From assembly GCA_005239465.1 (NCBI GenBank), contig SPAW01000085.1, forward strand, positions 1 through 39,913: DNA of 39,913 nt. The letters are read 5' to 3'. The DNA comes from Nitrospira sp. Its GTDB lineage: Bacteria > Nitrospirota > Nitrospiria > Nitrospirales > Nitrospiraceae. Made by a program: the position numbers and the translations under genes. Positions 16,839-25,572 of the stretch are shown here, piece after piece (positions within the stretch are counted from its first letter, which is position 1; each line of letters begins with the position of its first letter). The notes beneath the pieces were generated by a model. The model had not been told where the DNA came from. It ran no database searches and saw only the letters and a program-made list of their open reading frames with translations.

Positions 16839-18014
16839 TCAGTTCTCCTCCTCGCTCATGCCGCTCTGCGGGGACTTGCTATGGGTATAACTTTTTAGCT
16901 CATTTATGAGTGCGGCGTTGGCCGCTCGAATTTCCTGCGCACTTTTGCTATCGAAGTAATGCGCGCTGCTGCTATCGCGATCGAGGTAATCGGCAAATGC
17001 CTTAAAGCGGTCGTGTTTCCGCGCAAGATACATACTCTCATCAACTCCGTCATAGAGCACATGGTAGAGGTTGACTAAAAGTGGTCCGGTATAGCGAAAG
17101 TAATACGAGGGGTTCTTGCTACGCGTCGATTTATGGATGGTCCTATCGGGTAATCCGAGATCGACCAAATGCCGCACCAGCTGTTCTATGAAATCTTTGG
17201 AGCCACTTGTATAACTTGCGCCGACTCCATGAATGTAGGAGTTATCTTTCTCCCGATAAACCGATCCATCACCATCCCAGCAGCCTCGGATGAAGTGCCT
17301 GACGAAATCAGGTAGAATCTCGGGAAACTCTAACGTGAGACTTTTCCTTTCAGTAAGGCCTAGTTTTTGGAGGTCTCGGGAAATTTCTACGTTGTCTATC
17401 GTCAATCTATGAAGTGCTCCGGCGATCCCACGAGCAGGGAGATAAGATATTAATGCGTTACTTCCCATGAGTGCCCGCACTTTCTCCAAGAGTTCCGGCT
17501 CCTTCTGTCCAATAGTGACATGTAGATGTTTGAAGTTTGGTTGTCTTATCAAACAGCCGTCTGTGTAGATGACGCCCAGAACCCACGCCATCGCAGGCGT
17601 CCATGTCTTGAAGAAGGACTCATTGACATGCCGTTTCTCATGAGTGATCGTCTTGCCAGAGGATAAAACTTTGGAACTGTATGAAATTTTCCCCTGCTGC
17701 AAAGCAAGATTCCTTGCCTCACTCTTTGTCCTAACGCCAAGAGCGTACTGCCTTAAAAGTTTGTAGATGTATTGACGGGTGCAGTTGTATTGCCGAGCGA
17801 TGTCATTGAGTGACAGACCGGATTTGTACTTCTGCTCCAACTCTTCTTTGGTAATAGGAATCGGTAGACGGCTTCCCATTCTCCGCGTGACGTGTGATTT
17901 GTGCCGCTTCTCCGTAGCAGCATCATAACAGGATGCGCAGAGTCCTCTGGCTTTGTGCTTATGTTCCACAGTGCCGCAGGACTTACATCTGTCGTGCCCT
18001 TTTGCCCAGCTCAT
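16839..18014 (-). CDS. LAGLIDADG-type endonuclease-like protein with zinc ribbon and HTH
   Basis: About 391 residues; start ATG at 18014 (GTG at 18017 directly before it). N-terminus has a CxxC...CxxC zinc ribbon (Cys near 11, 14, 27 and 30, counted from the GTG), then a resolvase-like HTH (SLNDIARQYNCTRQYIYKLL, about 69-88). Two LAGLIDADG helices follow: WVLGVIYTDG near 145-154 and FIRGCWDGDG near 242-251, each with the metal-binding acidic residue. This is the layout of a monomeric two-motif homing endonuclease with added DNA-recognition domains. It is freestanding, with no intron or intein visible around it. It sits on the far side of the SIR2 operon, among other mobile-DNA traces. Confidence 0.82.
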   Translation of the reverse strand: MSWAKGHDRCKSCGTVEHKHKARGLCASCYDAATEKRHKSHVTRRMGSRLPIPITKEELEQKYKSGLSLNDIARQYNCTRQYIYKLLRQYALGVRTKSEARNLALQQGKISYSSKVLSSGKTITHEKRHVNESFFKTWTPAMAWVLGVIYTDGCLIRQPNFKHLHVTIGQKEPELLEKVRALMGSNALISYLPARGIAGALHRLTIDNVEISRDLQKLGLTERKSLTLEFPEILPDFVRHFIRGCWDGDGSVYREKDNSYIHGVGASYTSGSKDFIEQLVRHLVDLGLPDRTIHKSTRSKNPSYYFRYTGPLLVNLYHVLYDGVDESMYLARKHDRFKAFADYLDRDSSSAHYFDSKSAQEIRAANAALINELKSYTHSKSPQSGMSEEEN

Positions 18015-18218
18015 CACTGCCTCAGTTCAGTGGCACGAGACAAGACATTGCACAGGGAAACGGCGGTAGGTGCGAAGCGTGAAGGGCATGGAGGCCTCGC
18101 AGGGAGGCTCATTGTAGGAAGGTTGCAAACGAGATCGCAAGGGGTGAAAGGGGTGAGTGGGGGAATGGTGGTAGTTCAGTGGCTGTTTGCCTCACTGTCA
18201 GTTTTGCTCCTCGCTGGC

Positions 18219-18461
18219 TTATCCACCACGATGCGGCATATCAGCATTCTGTGTCTTGGTCTGTCCGAGGATCTCCTGCTCCGCCTGAAGCCAGTCATCA
18301 AGGGGGCTTTGACGGATGCGTCGTTCGTAGTGTTCGTAGGCTCGTGTGGCGATCCATTCATGGAGATTTCCCGACACGGAAGGTGTGTGTGAACCAGGTT
18401 TCGTTCGGCAGGTGGGTCTCTGGCGCGTTGTCTTCGATGTGGTCGGTTTCTTCGATTTCAT
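18219..18461 (-). CDS. DUF2934 small protein
   Basis: 80 residues. The segment WIATRAYEHYERRI..SPLDDWLQAEQEIL matches the short DUF2934 pattern (a helix with A-Y-x-Y-E-x-R followed by D-W-x-x-A-E). The N-terminus is basic and low complexity (KSKKPTTSKTTRQRP). These proteins are common in Nitrospira-like and deltaproteobacterial genomes and have no known function. Flanking DNA on both sides carries no other clear gene. Confidence 0.7.
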   Translation of the reverse strand: MKSKKPTTSKTTRQRPTCRTKPGSHTPSVSGNLHEWIATRAYEHYERRIRQSPLDDWLQAEQEILGQTKTQNADMPHRGG

Positions 18462-19041
18462 GGGTTCCCTCTCATGTCATCCATCACGAATCAGATCGAT
18501 GACCAAAAAAGGCTAGGCCGTCCGTGGGAAGGTGTCAAGACAGACCGGGGACTGGGAAGTGATCGGTTATAGAGTAGGCGATGGCGGCGAGCTACGATAG
18601 TCAGTGGGGTCAAAATGAGTAAATGGGGTCAGGCATGAGTATTGACTTATTGTTGTCATCGTCCTCTCATCCCCACCCAGTTCAGTGCTCCAAGCCCCCG
18701 TCATGTTGCCGCGCCCGCTGACCCGTTCGTCGAAAAACTGCCTCAAACGTCAGTGCCGCCCCATCGCGGACACACGGACGGGACAGCAGTGTGCCGAAAA
18801 GTGTGAGACGATCAGTGGGACGGGGCCAATGAATAGGTATGGTGCACGCTCGTCGACTTTCTGCGGCGCCACCAAGCCTAGGCGGATAACGTACTCTTGT
18901 CCGAATGGTACTGTCCGGACTGTTCGCTCTCCTACGATCGCTTGGTTCACTTTAGCTAGGCTGAACTCGACGCTCTACCATGAACAAGGCAAGCTGACCT
19001 CTTCCAGCACCGTGCACGGCCGACCGGCTTGAGTCGGTGAC
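18462..19041. other. gene-free stretch with REP-like fragment and decayed coding traces
   Basis: At 18597-18645 are the words GTCAGTGGGGTCAAAATGAG and GGGGTCAGGCATGAGTATTG, related to 10534-10560. From about 18890 to 18950 one frame reads ADNVLLSEWYCPDCSLSYDR before a stop, suggesting a decayed zinc-ribbon or similar coding sequence, but no complete gene can be supported. The end overlaps the 3' end of the permease gene. Confidence 0.4.
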
Positions 19042-20382
19042 TTATCTCAGAAACACGATCCAGAGGTAAATCGCACTGAGGGCGATCGAGCCGACCATGA
19101 CGGGAAACCCATACTTGAAGAACTGCCAAAAGGTAATCCGGTAGCCGGCCTTGCGCGCGATATCCACGATCACGACGTTCGCGCTCGCCCCGATGATCGT
19201 GCCGTTTCCCCCCAGACAGGCTCCAAGCGCCAGCGCCCACCACAGCGGAATGATGTCTGGTTGATGCACCAAAGTGGCATAATCCGAAATCTCTGGGTGA
19301 AGCGATCGAGCGAGATCCACGATCAACGGATTCATCGCCGCGACGTATGGAATGTTATCCACGGCGGCTGAGAGAAATGCCGACCCCCAGAGCACCGCCA
19401 TCGTCGAGCCCGCAAGATTCCCCCGCGTCACCGCCACCAACTGATCCGCCAAGTAGCGAATCACGCCGACTTTGACCAATCCACCGACCAGTATAAACAA
19501 CCCGATAAAAAAGAAGATGGTTTTCCACTCGACATCGGTTAGATACGATAACTCCTCCGCATCCTCCGGCTTCCGTCTCGCATGACCGATCAGCATGAAG
19601 AGGCTCGCGCCGAGAAGCGCAATCGTGGCCGGTTCAAGATGAATGAGCGAATGCACGCAGAACCCCACGTTGACGATCCCCAGCAGCCAGAGGCAGCGGT
19701 GCAAGAAGGGTCGATCAGAAACGGCCTCCTGTGAACTCAATGCCAGGACCGCCGTTCGGAGATGCGGTGCCACGGTCATCTTTCGTCCAAAGATCACCCA
19801 AAGGCCAGCCAAGAACACGGCCATGAGCACCACTACGATGGGGCCCAAGACCATCAGAAAATCGAGATAGCCCAATTCAGCTTTACTGGCAATCATGATA
19901 TTGGGCGGATCACCGACCAGCGTCGCTGTCCCACCAATATTGGACGCAAGCGCCTCGGTCACCAGGAATGCAATGGGATTGAGTTCCAATCGCTTGGTAA
20001 TTGCCAAGGTGACGGGCGCCATGAGCAACACGGTCGTGACGTTGTCGAGCATGGCCGAGAGTCCGGCCGTCAACAGGGCCAGCAACACCAGCAGACGAAA
20101 CGGCTTCGCGTCGGCTCGCTGCGCCGCCCAGATGGCCAAGACCTCGAAGAGACCGGTCTCACGGATGATGTTGATGATCACCATCATCCCGATCAGCAGA
20201 AACACGACGTTGTAATCGACACCGAACTCATGGGAATAGAACGCCTCGTCCTGCGACACCACGCCGAGCCCGATCATCAACGCCGCCCCGAACAGCGCCA
20301 CAATTGTCTTGTGGATCCGCTCGGTCATGATGACCAGATAACACACACCGAAGATGAGGAGGGCCAAAGTAATGGAAGACAT
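19042..20382 (-). CDS. ArsB/NhaD (SLC13-like) ion transporter family permease
   Basis: 446 residues with about 11-12 membrane segments. Family signatures: MLDNVTTVLLMAPVTLAITK (near 110-130) and the second inverted-repeat counterpart AAVDNIPYVAAMNPLIVDLA (near 343-362), each containing the conserved DN in a re-entrant region, plus NIGGTATLVGDPPNIMIAS near 149-167 and CLGGNGTIIGASANVVI near 395-411. These are shared by ArsB arsenite pumps, NhaD Na+/H+ antiporters and P-protein/citrate-type transporters. No ArsR, ArsA or ArsC gene is nearby, so arsenite export is not specifically supported. It diverges from glgB. Confidence 0.88.
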   Translation of the reverse strand: MSSITLALLIFGVCYLVIMTERIHKTIVALFGAALMIGLGVVSQDEAFYSHEFGVDYNVVFLLIGMMVIINIIRETGLFEVLAIWAAQRADAKPFRLLVLLALLTAGLSAMLDNVTTVLLMAPVTLAITKRLELNPIAFLVTEALASNIGGTATLVGDPPNIMIASKAELGYLDFLMVLGPIVVVLMAVFLAGLWVIFGRKMTVAPHLRTAVLALSSQEAVSDRPFLHRCLWLLGIVNVGFCVHSLIHLEPATIALLGASLFMLIGHARRKPEDAEELSYLTDVEWKTIFFFIGLFILVGGLVKVGVIRYLADQLVAVTRGNLAGSTMAVLWGSAFLSAAVDNIPYVAAMNPLIVDLARSLHPEISDYATLVHQPDIIPLWWALALGACLGGNGTIIGASANVVIVDIARKAGYRITFWQFFKYGFPVMVGSIALSAIYLWIVFLR

Positions 20383-20558
20383 TCAACACCTCTTGTTGCC
20401 CGAATAATGTCGCGTGGATCAGAATCTTTTACGCATTATCTGGAGCCCCCTGCAGCAATGCAATCAGAGTCGTCTTTTGTGATGCACTCCATGTCGGGCC
20501 TGCTGCGGAGAACATTTTCTCCTTCCCTATCTGCCCCACGCGCTTTAAGATAGTGATT

Positions 20559-22907
20559 ATGTTGTCGCAGACGAATCTCCAGAAAGATGATCTCGATCGG
20601 CTCATCGCCAGCATACACTGGGATCCTCGTTCCGTCCTCGGCCCGCACTCCAGCACGATCGACGGCAATCCCTGCCTCGTCATTCGCGCGTGGCTCCCGT
20701 ATGCGGCGCAGGTGGACGTCCTTTTTCACCCACCCACCCCGGCGCTCACCGATTTTCACCCACCCCCCCCGGCGCGCCGAGACGCGCCTTTCACCGATTT
20801 TCACCCACCCACCCCCGGCGTGCCGAAACCAGCCGGTCACCGTCCGCAGGCCCCCTTGGAGTCCGTTTTGCGAATGACCCGTCTCCATGAGGCCGGCCTG
20901 TTTGAAGCCGTCACCCCGTTTGGAACCCAGGTACCGTCGTATCGATTGAGAACCACACAGCACGACGGCACCATAGCCGAAACTCACGATCCCTATGCCT
21001 TTCCCCCGCTCTTGACGGATTTTGAACTCCATTTGTTTGCCGAAGGGACCTTCTACAAGGCCTACGAGAGTCTTGGCGCCCATATCCGCACCATCGAGCA
21101 CATCACGGGCGTCCACTTTGTCGTGTGGGCTCCCAATGCCGCCCGCGTGAGCGTGATCGGCGACTTCAATCGGTGGGATGGGCGCTGTCACCCCATGACC
21201 AACCGAGGCGCCACCGGACTCTGGGAATTCTTCATTCCTGATCTGCCTGAAGGCACCCTCTACAAGTATGAGATCCGAGCCCGGCAGCACGACGCCCTGC
21301 TGGTGAAAGCCGATCCCTACGCCCAGGCAAGCGAGCTTCGCCCGCGCACCGCATCCATCGTGCGCGATCTCTCTCAGTACACTTGGCATGACCACGCGTG
21401 GATGTCCACACGGTCTCAATGGAATCCTCTGACCGCTCCCCTCTCCATCTATGAAGTCCATTTAGGGTCCTGGATGCGCGTTCCGGAGGAGGGAAACCGC
21501 TGGCTCACATATCATGAGCTCGCTCAGAAGCTGATCCCGTACGCGAAGGATCTCGGCTACACCCATCTCGAACTGATGCCGGTGACCGAACATCCCTTCG
21601 ACGGATCATGGGGCTATCAAGCGACGGGCTACTTCGCCGCCACCAGTCGGTATGGTCCGCCTGAGGATTTCATGGCCTTTGTGGACGCAGCCCACCAAGC
21701 GGGCCTTGGAGTGATCATGGACTGGACCCCGGCGCACTTTCCGGACGACCCTCACGGGCTGGCGACATTCGACGGGACGCATCTCTACGATCATGCCGAC
21801 CCGCGCCTCGGCCATCATCCCGAGTGGCACAGTCGCATCTTCAATTACGATCGCGCGGAAGTCCGCACCTTTCTCCTCAACAGCGCGCTCTTTTGGTTGG
21901 ACAAGTACCACATCGACGGCCTGCGCGTGGATGCCGTGGCCTCGTTGCTCTATCTCGACTACGGGCGAAAAGCCGGCGAGTGGATTCCCAACGAATTTGG
22001 CGGAAATGAAAACCTCGGAGCGGTCTCGTTGTTGAAAGAGCTCAATGTCCTGGTCCATCGGGAATTTCCCGGTGCGCTCACGATCGCCGAAGAATCCACC
22101 GCCTGGCCCGGCGTCTCGCGGCCTACCTACACGGGCGGACTCGGTTTTACCTTCAAATGGAACATGGGCTGGATGCACGACACGCTGGATTACTTCGAGC
22201 ACGATCCGGTCCATCGCCGCTTTCACCAAAACCAGATCACCTTCGGTTTGCTCTACGCCTTCACCGAAAACTTCGTACTTGCTCTTTCACACGACGAAGT
22301 CGTCCATGGGAAACGTACCTTGCTCGACAAGATGCCCGGCGACGTCTGGCAGCGGTTCGCAAATCTCCGGCTGCTCTACGGATACATGTACAGCCATCCA
22401 GGCAAGAAAATGATCTTTATGGGTGGAGAGTTCGGCCAGTGGCGGGAATGGAATCACGACACCAGCCTGGATTGGCATCTCTGCGACTTCGAACCGCACC
22501 GCGGTCTTCAGCGCCTGATTCGTGATCTGAATCGTGTGTACCGCGAGGAACCGGCTTTACACGAAGCGGATTTCGAATGGAGCGGATTTCAGTGGATCGA
22601 CTTCAACGACGCCGACAACTCCGTCATCGTGTATCTCCGGAAGGCCAATACCAATGGCACAGCCATTGTCTGCGTGTGCAACTTCACTCCCGTTCCCCGT
22701 CATGGCTATCGTATCGGCGTTCCCGAAGCCGGTTGGTATCGGGAGTTGATCAATAGCGACGCCATTTCCTATGGCGGCAGGAATGTCGGGAATTTCGGCG
22801 GCGTTCATTCCGTCGAAAGTCCGTGCCACGAACTCCCGCATTCGCTGACACTGACGCTGCCTCCCCTTTCCGTCCTGTTGTTGAAACGACAGCCGACGAA
22901 CGAGTAA
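20559..22907 (+). CDS. glgB: 1,4-alpha-glucan branching enzyme with repeat-derived N-terminal insert
   Basis: 782 residues from ATG 20559 (an in-frame GTG at 20553 is an alternative). GH13 GlgB features, numbered from the GTG: CBM48 domain near 183-275 (VHFVVWAPNAARVSVIGDFN), nucleophile D460 in DGLRVDAVAS, acid/base E513 in AEEST, transition-state D581 in SHDEVVHGK, matching the spacing of E. coli GlgB. It introduces alpha-1,6 branches in glycogen. The first N-terminal CBM48-like domain is interrupted at residues 58-95 by a Pro/His-rich stretch from a DNA repeat (20723-20830): FHPPTPALTD, FHPPPPARRDAPFTD, FHPPTPGV. Without it the length would be near the usual 730-750. No glgC/glgA in the window. 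Confidence 0.95.
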   Translation: MLSQTNLQKDDLDRLIASIHWDPRSVLGPHSSTIDGNPCLVIRAWLPYAAQVDVLFHPPTPALTDFHPPPPARRDAPFTDFHPPTPGVPKPAGHRPQAPLESVLRMTRLHEAGLFEAVTPFGTQVPSYRLRTTQHDGTIAETHDPYAFPPLLTDFELHLFAEGTFYKAYESLGAHIRTIEHITGVHFVVWAPNAARVSVIGDFNRWDGRCHPMTNRGATGLWEFFIPDLPEGTLYKYEIRARQHDALLVKADPYAQASELRPRTASIVRDLSQYTWHDHAWMSTRSQWNPLTAPLSIYEVHLGSWMRVPEEGNRWLTYHELAQKLIPYAKDLGYTHLELMPVTEHPFDGSWGYQATGYFAATSRYGPPEDFMAFVDAAHQAGLGVIMDWTPAHFPDDPHGLATFDGTHLYDHADPRLGHHPEWHSRIFNYDRAEVRTFLLNSALFWLDKYHIDGLRVDAVASLLYLDYGRKAGEWIPNEFGGNENLGAVSLLKELNVLVHREFPGALTIAEESTAWPGVSRPTYTGGLGFTFKWNMGWMHDTLDYFEHDPVHRRFHQNQITFGLLYAFTENFVLALSHDEVVHGKRTLLDKMPGDVWQRFANLRLLYGYMYSHPGKKMIFMGGEFGQWREWNHDTSLDWHLCDFEPHRGLQRLIRDLNRVYREEPALHEADFEWSGFQWIDFNDADNSVIVYLRKANTNGTAIVCVCNFTPVPRHGYRIGVPEAGWYRELINSDAISYGGRNVGNFGGVHSVESPCHELPHSLTLTLPPLSVLLLKRQPTNE
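20723..20830 (+). repeat. tandem TTTTCACCCACCC repeat inside glgB
   Basis: Three copies of a unit starting TTTTCACCCACCC begin at 20723, 20753 and 20798 (spacings 30 and 45 bp, both multiples of three). Each is followed by a GGCG word and usually TCACCGA. Translated as FHPP(T/P)P units within GlgB. The second copy carries a 15-bp insertion (GCGCGCC palindrome area). Confidence 0.85.
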
Positions 22908-23128
22908 TTACGACGGCTTCTTGGCGCCTGGCTTGATAACGAGCATCAACAAGCGGGGAAGCGAATAGTTCCGGACTTTGGACGGACGGACAAGACTCCT
23001 CACGGTTTCAGATAATCAACAGGCCCATAAGTCCTGCTGAAGAGAGCTAACAGGCTGCAGAAATAATTATGTTGGTACGCTAGAACTTCGATGGTCCGCA
23101 CATTCGGCACAACAGGAGAACAGTCCCC
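22908..23128. other. gene-free stretch after glgB
   Basis: No gene supported. The longest open frames here are short and contain no recognisable protein. Together with the repeat element at 23129-23340 this makes a 440-bp non-coding gap between convergent glgB and the YcbK-like gene. Confidence 0.5.
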
Positions 23129-23340
23129 CAGGATGCTCAAAAAGGCCGTCTTCTTAGTTCGTCGTTCGTGAAGCGCCGTCCTAACTCGTCGCTCGTATCT
23201 CGTCGTTCGTCCCTTCGGTGGGTCTGATCTGAAACGAGATACGAAATACGCTTCACGAGATACGGTGATCTTCGAGATACGTTTCACGATTCACGCTTCA
23301 CGGGTGTGAGAACGATGCTGGCGGCCTTTTTCAGCATCCG
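23129..23340. repeat. MITE-like element with terminal inverted repeats and word-type core
   Basis: Ends are inverted repeats: GGATGCTCAAAAAGGCCGTC at 23131-23150 and the reverse complement of GGATGCTGAAAAAGGCCGCC at 23319-23338 (18 of 20 identical). Inside, left words such as CGTCGTTCGTGAAGCG and CTCGTATCTCGTCG (about 23158-23212) pair imperfectly with right words GAAACGAGATACGAAATACG and CACGAGATACGG (about 23231-23305). About 212 bp, no open frame of note, no obvious target-site duplication. The inner words recur around the palindromic elements at 28.3-28.7 and 32.1-32.5 kb. Confidence 0.7.
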
Positions 23341-23352
23341 GCTAGAGCAGGC

Positions 23353-23955
23353 TTACCAATGACGGAAAGGTCCAGAATCGAGGTGCACAAACTTCGAGCG
23401 CGGATAGTACCCGACGCCGCCATACTCAAGTTCGAGCGCGGCCAGGCGTACTATTTTGGGGTGGATACCGGGAACATGGAGATCGATTGCCTGTCCCTGA
23501 ACGTGCAAGCTGTTTTTGACGGCCCGCCGACCTGATCGAACCAATATCGCATTGTACTCCGGGGACCGGAAGCCGGAGATAATGTGGATCTCGCGATCAC
23601 CTCCCAGCTTCTTCTGCACCAGATTTACATGCTCAAGTACGCGCACATCAATGGCCGCCACCTCACCCGTGTAATGACAGCGCAAGATATGATTCACATC
23701 GTCGAGCGCATCAAGATCATACTCCCCCGCTTCGTTGCGATAGGTCACGTCCAGCCGTTCATCCGTCCAGACGTTAAAAAACGTCAGTCGCCCTTCCGGA
23801 AGCTCATGGGCGAACGTCACCGATGGACAGACCAGCCGTCCACCCAGCAACGCGACCCCTACAAGCGACGCGCGTAGAAATGCACGACGGGTCCAGTCCC
23901 ATTTCGTCTCATTCGGATTGTCCACGGAAGCAGCTCCTGAGAGGGTACACCGCAA
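23353..23955 (-). CDS. YcbK/DUF882-type murein peptidase-like protein, Tat signal
   Basis: 200 residues. A twin-arginine-like leader (TRRAFLRASLVGVALLGG, residues 22-39) and likely cleavage after TFAH or nearby. The DUF882/peptidase M15-like domain shows zinc-site residues H151 and D158 (SLHVQGQAIDLHV) and H191 in FVHLDSGPFRHW, with SGFRSPEYN near 127-135. Relatives include MepK/YcbK, an L,D-endopeptidase that cuts DAP-DAP crosslinks. It is expected to be exported folded to the periplasm. It converges on glgB. Assignment to the fold is good; exact bond cleaved is inference. Confidence 0.88.
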   Translation of the reverse strand: MRCTLSGAASVDNPNETKWDWTRRAFLRASLVGVALLGGRLVCPSVTFAHELPEGRLTFFNVWTDERLDVTYRNEAGEYDLDALDDVNHILRCHYTGEVAAIDVRVLEHVNLVQKKLGGDREIHIISGFRSPEYNAILVRSGRRAVKNSLHVQGQAIDLHVPGIHPKIVRLAALELEYGGVGYYPRSKFVHLDSGPFRHW

Positions 23956-24198
23956 TCACTGATTGAGGCGCAGTGGTTTTAGCAAAAAGCTCGAATCTGG
24001 TCAACCATTATTCTTTCCTCCATCGATCAGCATGCCTGAACGTATGGTGAAATGACTCACCCCCTCAGCAGGATCTCTCACAACTCTATGGAACGGTTCT
24101 CATCTTTGTTTGCGAAGTCGACCAATTGCACGCGCGAAGTAGTCATCACTTGGCTAGCACACCACCCGGTATGATGTTGTATGCTGTTAGAGGGAACC

Positions 24199-24396
24199 AT
24201 GAGAACTCCATCTCGAACGACTGTTTTCGCAGCGCCCAACTTCTCACCTTGGATTGGGATCAGCGGCCTGTTCGTGGCGTTGACATTTGGGTGGACCGCT
24301 ATGGTAGAGGCCGACCTGACAGGTCGCATCGTGATCGCCGGCCATGACCAAATTGCTAAGCAGTGGCCGTACACCCCCATATCAATTTCTTCCTAG
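24199..24396 (+). pseudogene. small secreted-protein fragment, possibly truncated phosphate-binding-like gene
   Basis: 65 residues from ATG 24199 (ATG at 24181 also possible), preceded by GAGGG. A hydrophobic leader (WIGISGLFVALTFGWTAMVEA) is followed by ADLTGRIVIAGHDQIAKQW. The piece LTGRIVIAGH resembles the first strand of PstS-like solute-binding proteins, but the frame then ends quickly. So it may be the 5' remnant of such a gene, or a short exported protein. The region 23956-24198 contains no supported gene. Confidence 0.35.
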
Positions 24397-24446
24397 ACAG
24401 GGTCGGTCTCGGCAGGTAAGATCGTAAAAGTTCGTAGAGGGTACTT

Positions 24447-24812
24447 ATGGCAACCATCCTAGTCATCGACGATGAACAATCCATTCGAGAACTCCTCAAA
24501 GAAGTCCTCGAAAAGGCCGGGCACCGTGTGCTCGAGGCCGGGGACGGTCGAGAAGGGCTTGTCCTGTATCAGAAGCAGCCGGTTGATCTCGTCATCATGG
24601 ACTTGCTGATGCCGGATACAGACGGTCTGGAAGCGACCCTCCAGCTTACACGTGAGTACGTCGATGCCAAAGTGATTGCCATCACGGGGGCCCAAGGAGA
24701 TCGCAACTTCTTGGACGTCGCCAAGCTCTTCGGCGCCCGTCGCACGTTCGAAAAGCCGTTCGACATCAACAAGCTTGTCCAAGCCGTAAAAGAAGAACTC
24801 GCGACCCAGTGA
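24447..24812 (+). CDS. single-domain response regulator (CheY-like)
   Basis: 121 residues, a lone receiver domain. Acidic pocket D8, D9; phosphoacceptor D52 (VIMDLLMPD); switch residue T80 (IAITG) and K103 (EKPFD). All catalytic residues are present, so it should be phosphorylated, and having no output domain it would act by protein-protein contact. It is followed after 33 bp by a PilZ gene and then by a frameshifted second receiver gene, suggesting a small signalling cluster, though no kinase is nearby. Confidence 0.92.
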   Translation: MATILVIDDEQSIRELLKEVLEKAGHRVLEAGDGREGLVLYQKQPVDLVIMDLLMPDTDGLEATLQLTREYVDAKVIAITGAQGDRNFLDVAKLFGARRTFEKPFDINKLVQAVKEELATQ

Positions 24813-24845
24813 GTCGGACCGCTCCGCCACGATCCCGGAGCCGGC

Positions 24846-25190
24846 ATGGGAGAAATCCGTAAACACCCTCGCTTTCGGGTCAATTTTGGCAGCACGTTTT
24901 CAGGTGAGCAGGTTGCCGGCCAAGGCACCATCGCCAACTTATCGGTCGGCGGCTGCAGCATCGAATCCAAGGTGATCCTCCCGGCCAAAAGCAGCCTCGC
25001 CCTCAACATTCAATTGCCAGACTCGCAATGGCCGTTGCAGATTGATCGGGCCTCGGTGCGTTGGGCCCGCGGAAATACCTTCGGGGTGGAATTCGAACAG
25101 ATGTCTCAGGCCGATATCGATCGGCTGCACCAACTGATTCAGGACCTCGAACAAGGCCCACTGGTCGTGATGCAACGCGCGAGATCGTAG
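24846..25190 (+). CDS. PilZ-domain protein
   Basis: 114 residues covering one PilZ domain. The c-di-GMP-binding elements are RKHPR (R5 and R9, the RxxxR switch) and NLSVGG (31-36, in place of the usual D/NxSxxG). Such proteins bind c-di-GMP and alter motility, polysaccharide production or other outputs. It lies between two receiver genes on the same strand with short gaps, so co-transcription is likely. Confidence 0.9.
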   Translation: MGEIRKHPRFRVNFGSTFSGEQVAGQGTIANLSVGGCSIESKVILPAKSSLALNIQLPDSQWPLQIDRASVRWARGNTFGVEFEQMSQADIDRLHQLIQDLEQGPLVVMQRARS

Positions 25191-25191
25191 G

Positions 25192-25572
25192 ATGCGGACA
25201 GATACAAAATTTCTCGTGATAGACGATAGCCTCGACGTTCAAACACCGGTCAAACCGTTCGTCGCCGAAGAGAAGCATACGGCGATCTCAGCCGAGGATA
25301 CGTCGCAGGCCACCGGGTCGGCTGTCCGTGACAGCCACTCGCTGATCGTGCTGGATATCGCGGACCCAGGCGGGGACGGGTGGAGGCTCCTGGACCGGCT
25401 GAAAGCCAACTCCAACACACGGAATATCCGATTGTCGTCGTGACTGGAGAGACCCTACCTCGTCTCGCCCCAAAAAACTAAATGGGCGACAACATTTCTG
25501 CAGAAATCCATAGATAAACAAACACTGCAAACCACCTTCGAAAAGCAACTCCTTCAAGCACCAACTCCGTAG
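25192..25572 (+). pseudogene. receiver-domain response regulator, frameshifted
   Basis: Starts ATG 25192, one base after the PilZ stop. The first 83 codons read as a receiver domain: KFLVIDDS near 6-13, and SLIVLDIADPGGDGWRLLDR with the phosphoacceptor D. Near 25430 a one-base loss breaks the frame; in the next frame IVVVTGETLP follows, the usual beta-4/switch segment, then a stop. Further on, after about 25495, LQKSIDKQTLQTTFEKQLLQ restores the expected C-terminal end up to TAG 25570-25572. At least two frameshifts: a decayed gene, or errors in assembly. Confidence 0.75.

Noticed and set aside
19042-20382. Arsenite efflux operon
   Set aside because: Only the permease fold is present; no ArsR, ArsC, ArsA or ArsD nearby.
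20436-21461. 341-aa open frame on the - strand opposite glgB
   Set aside because: Shadow of glgB, which has complete GH13 motifs.
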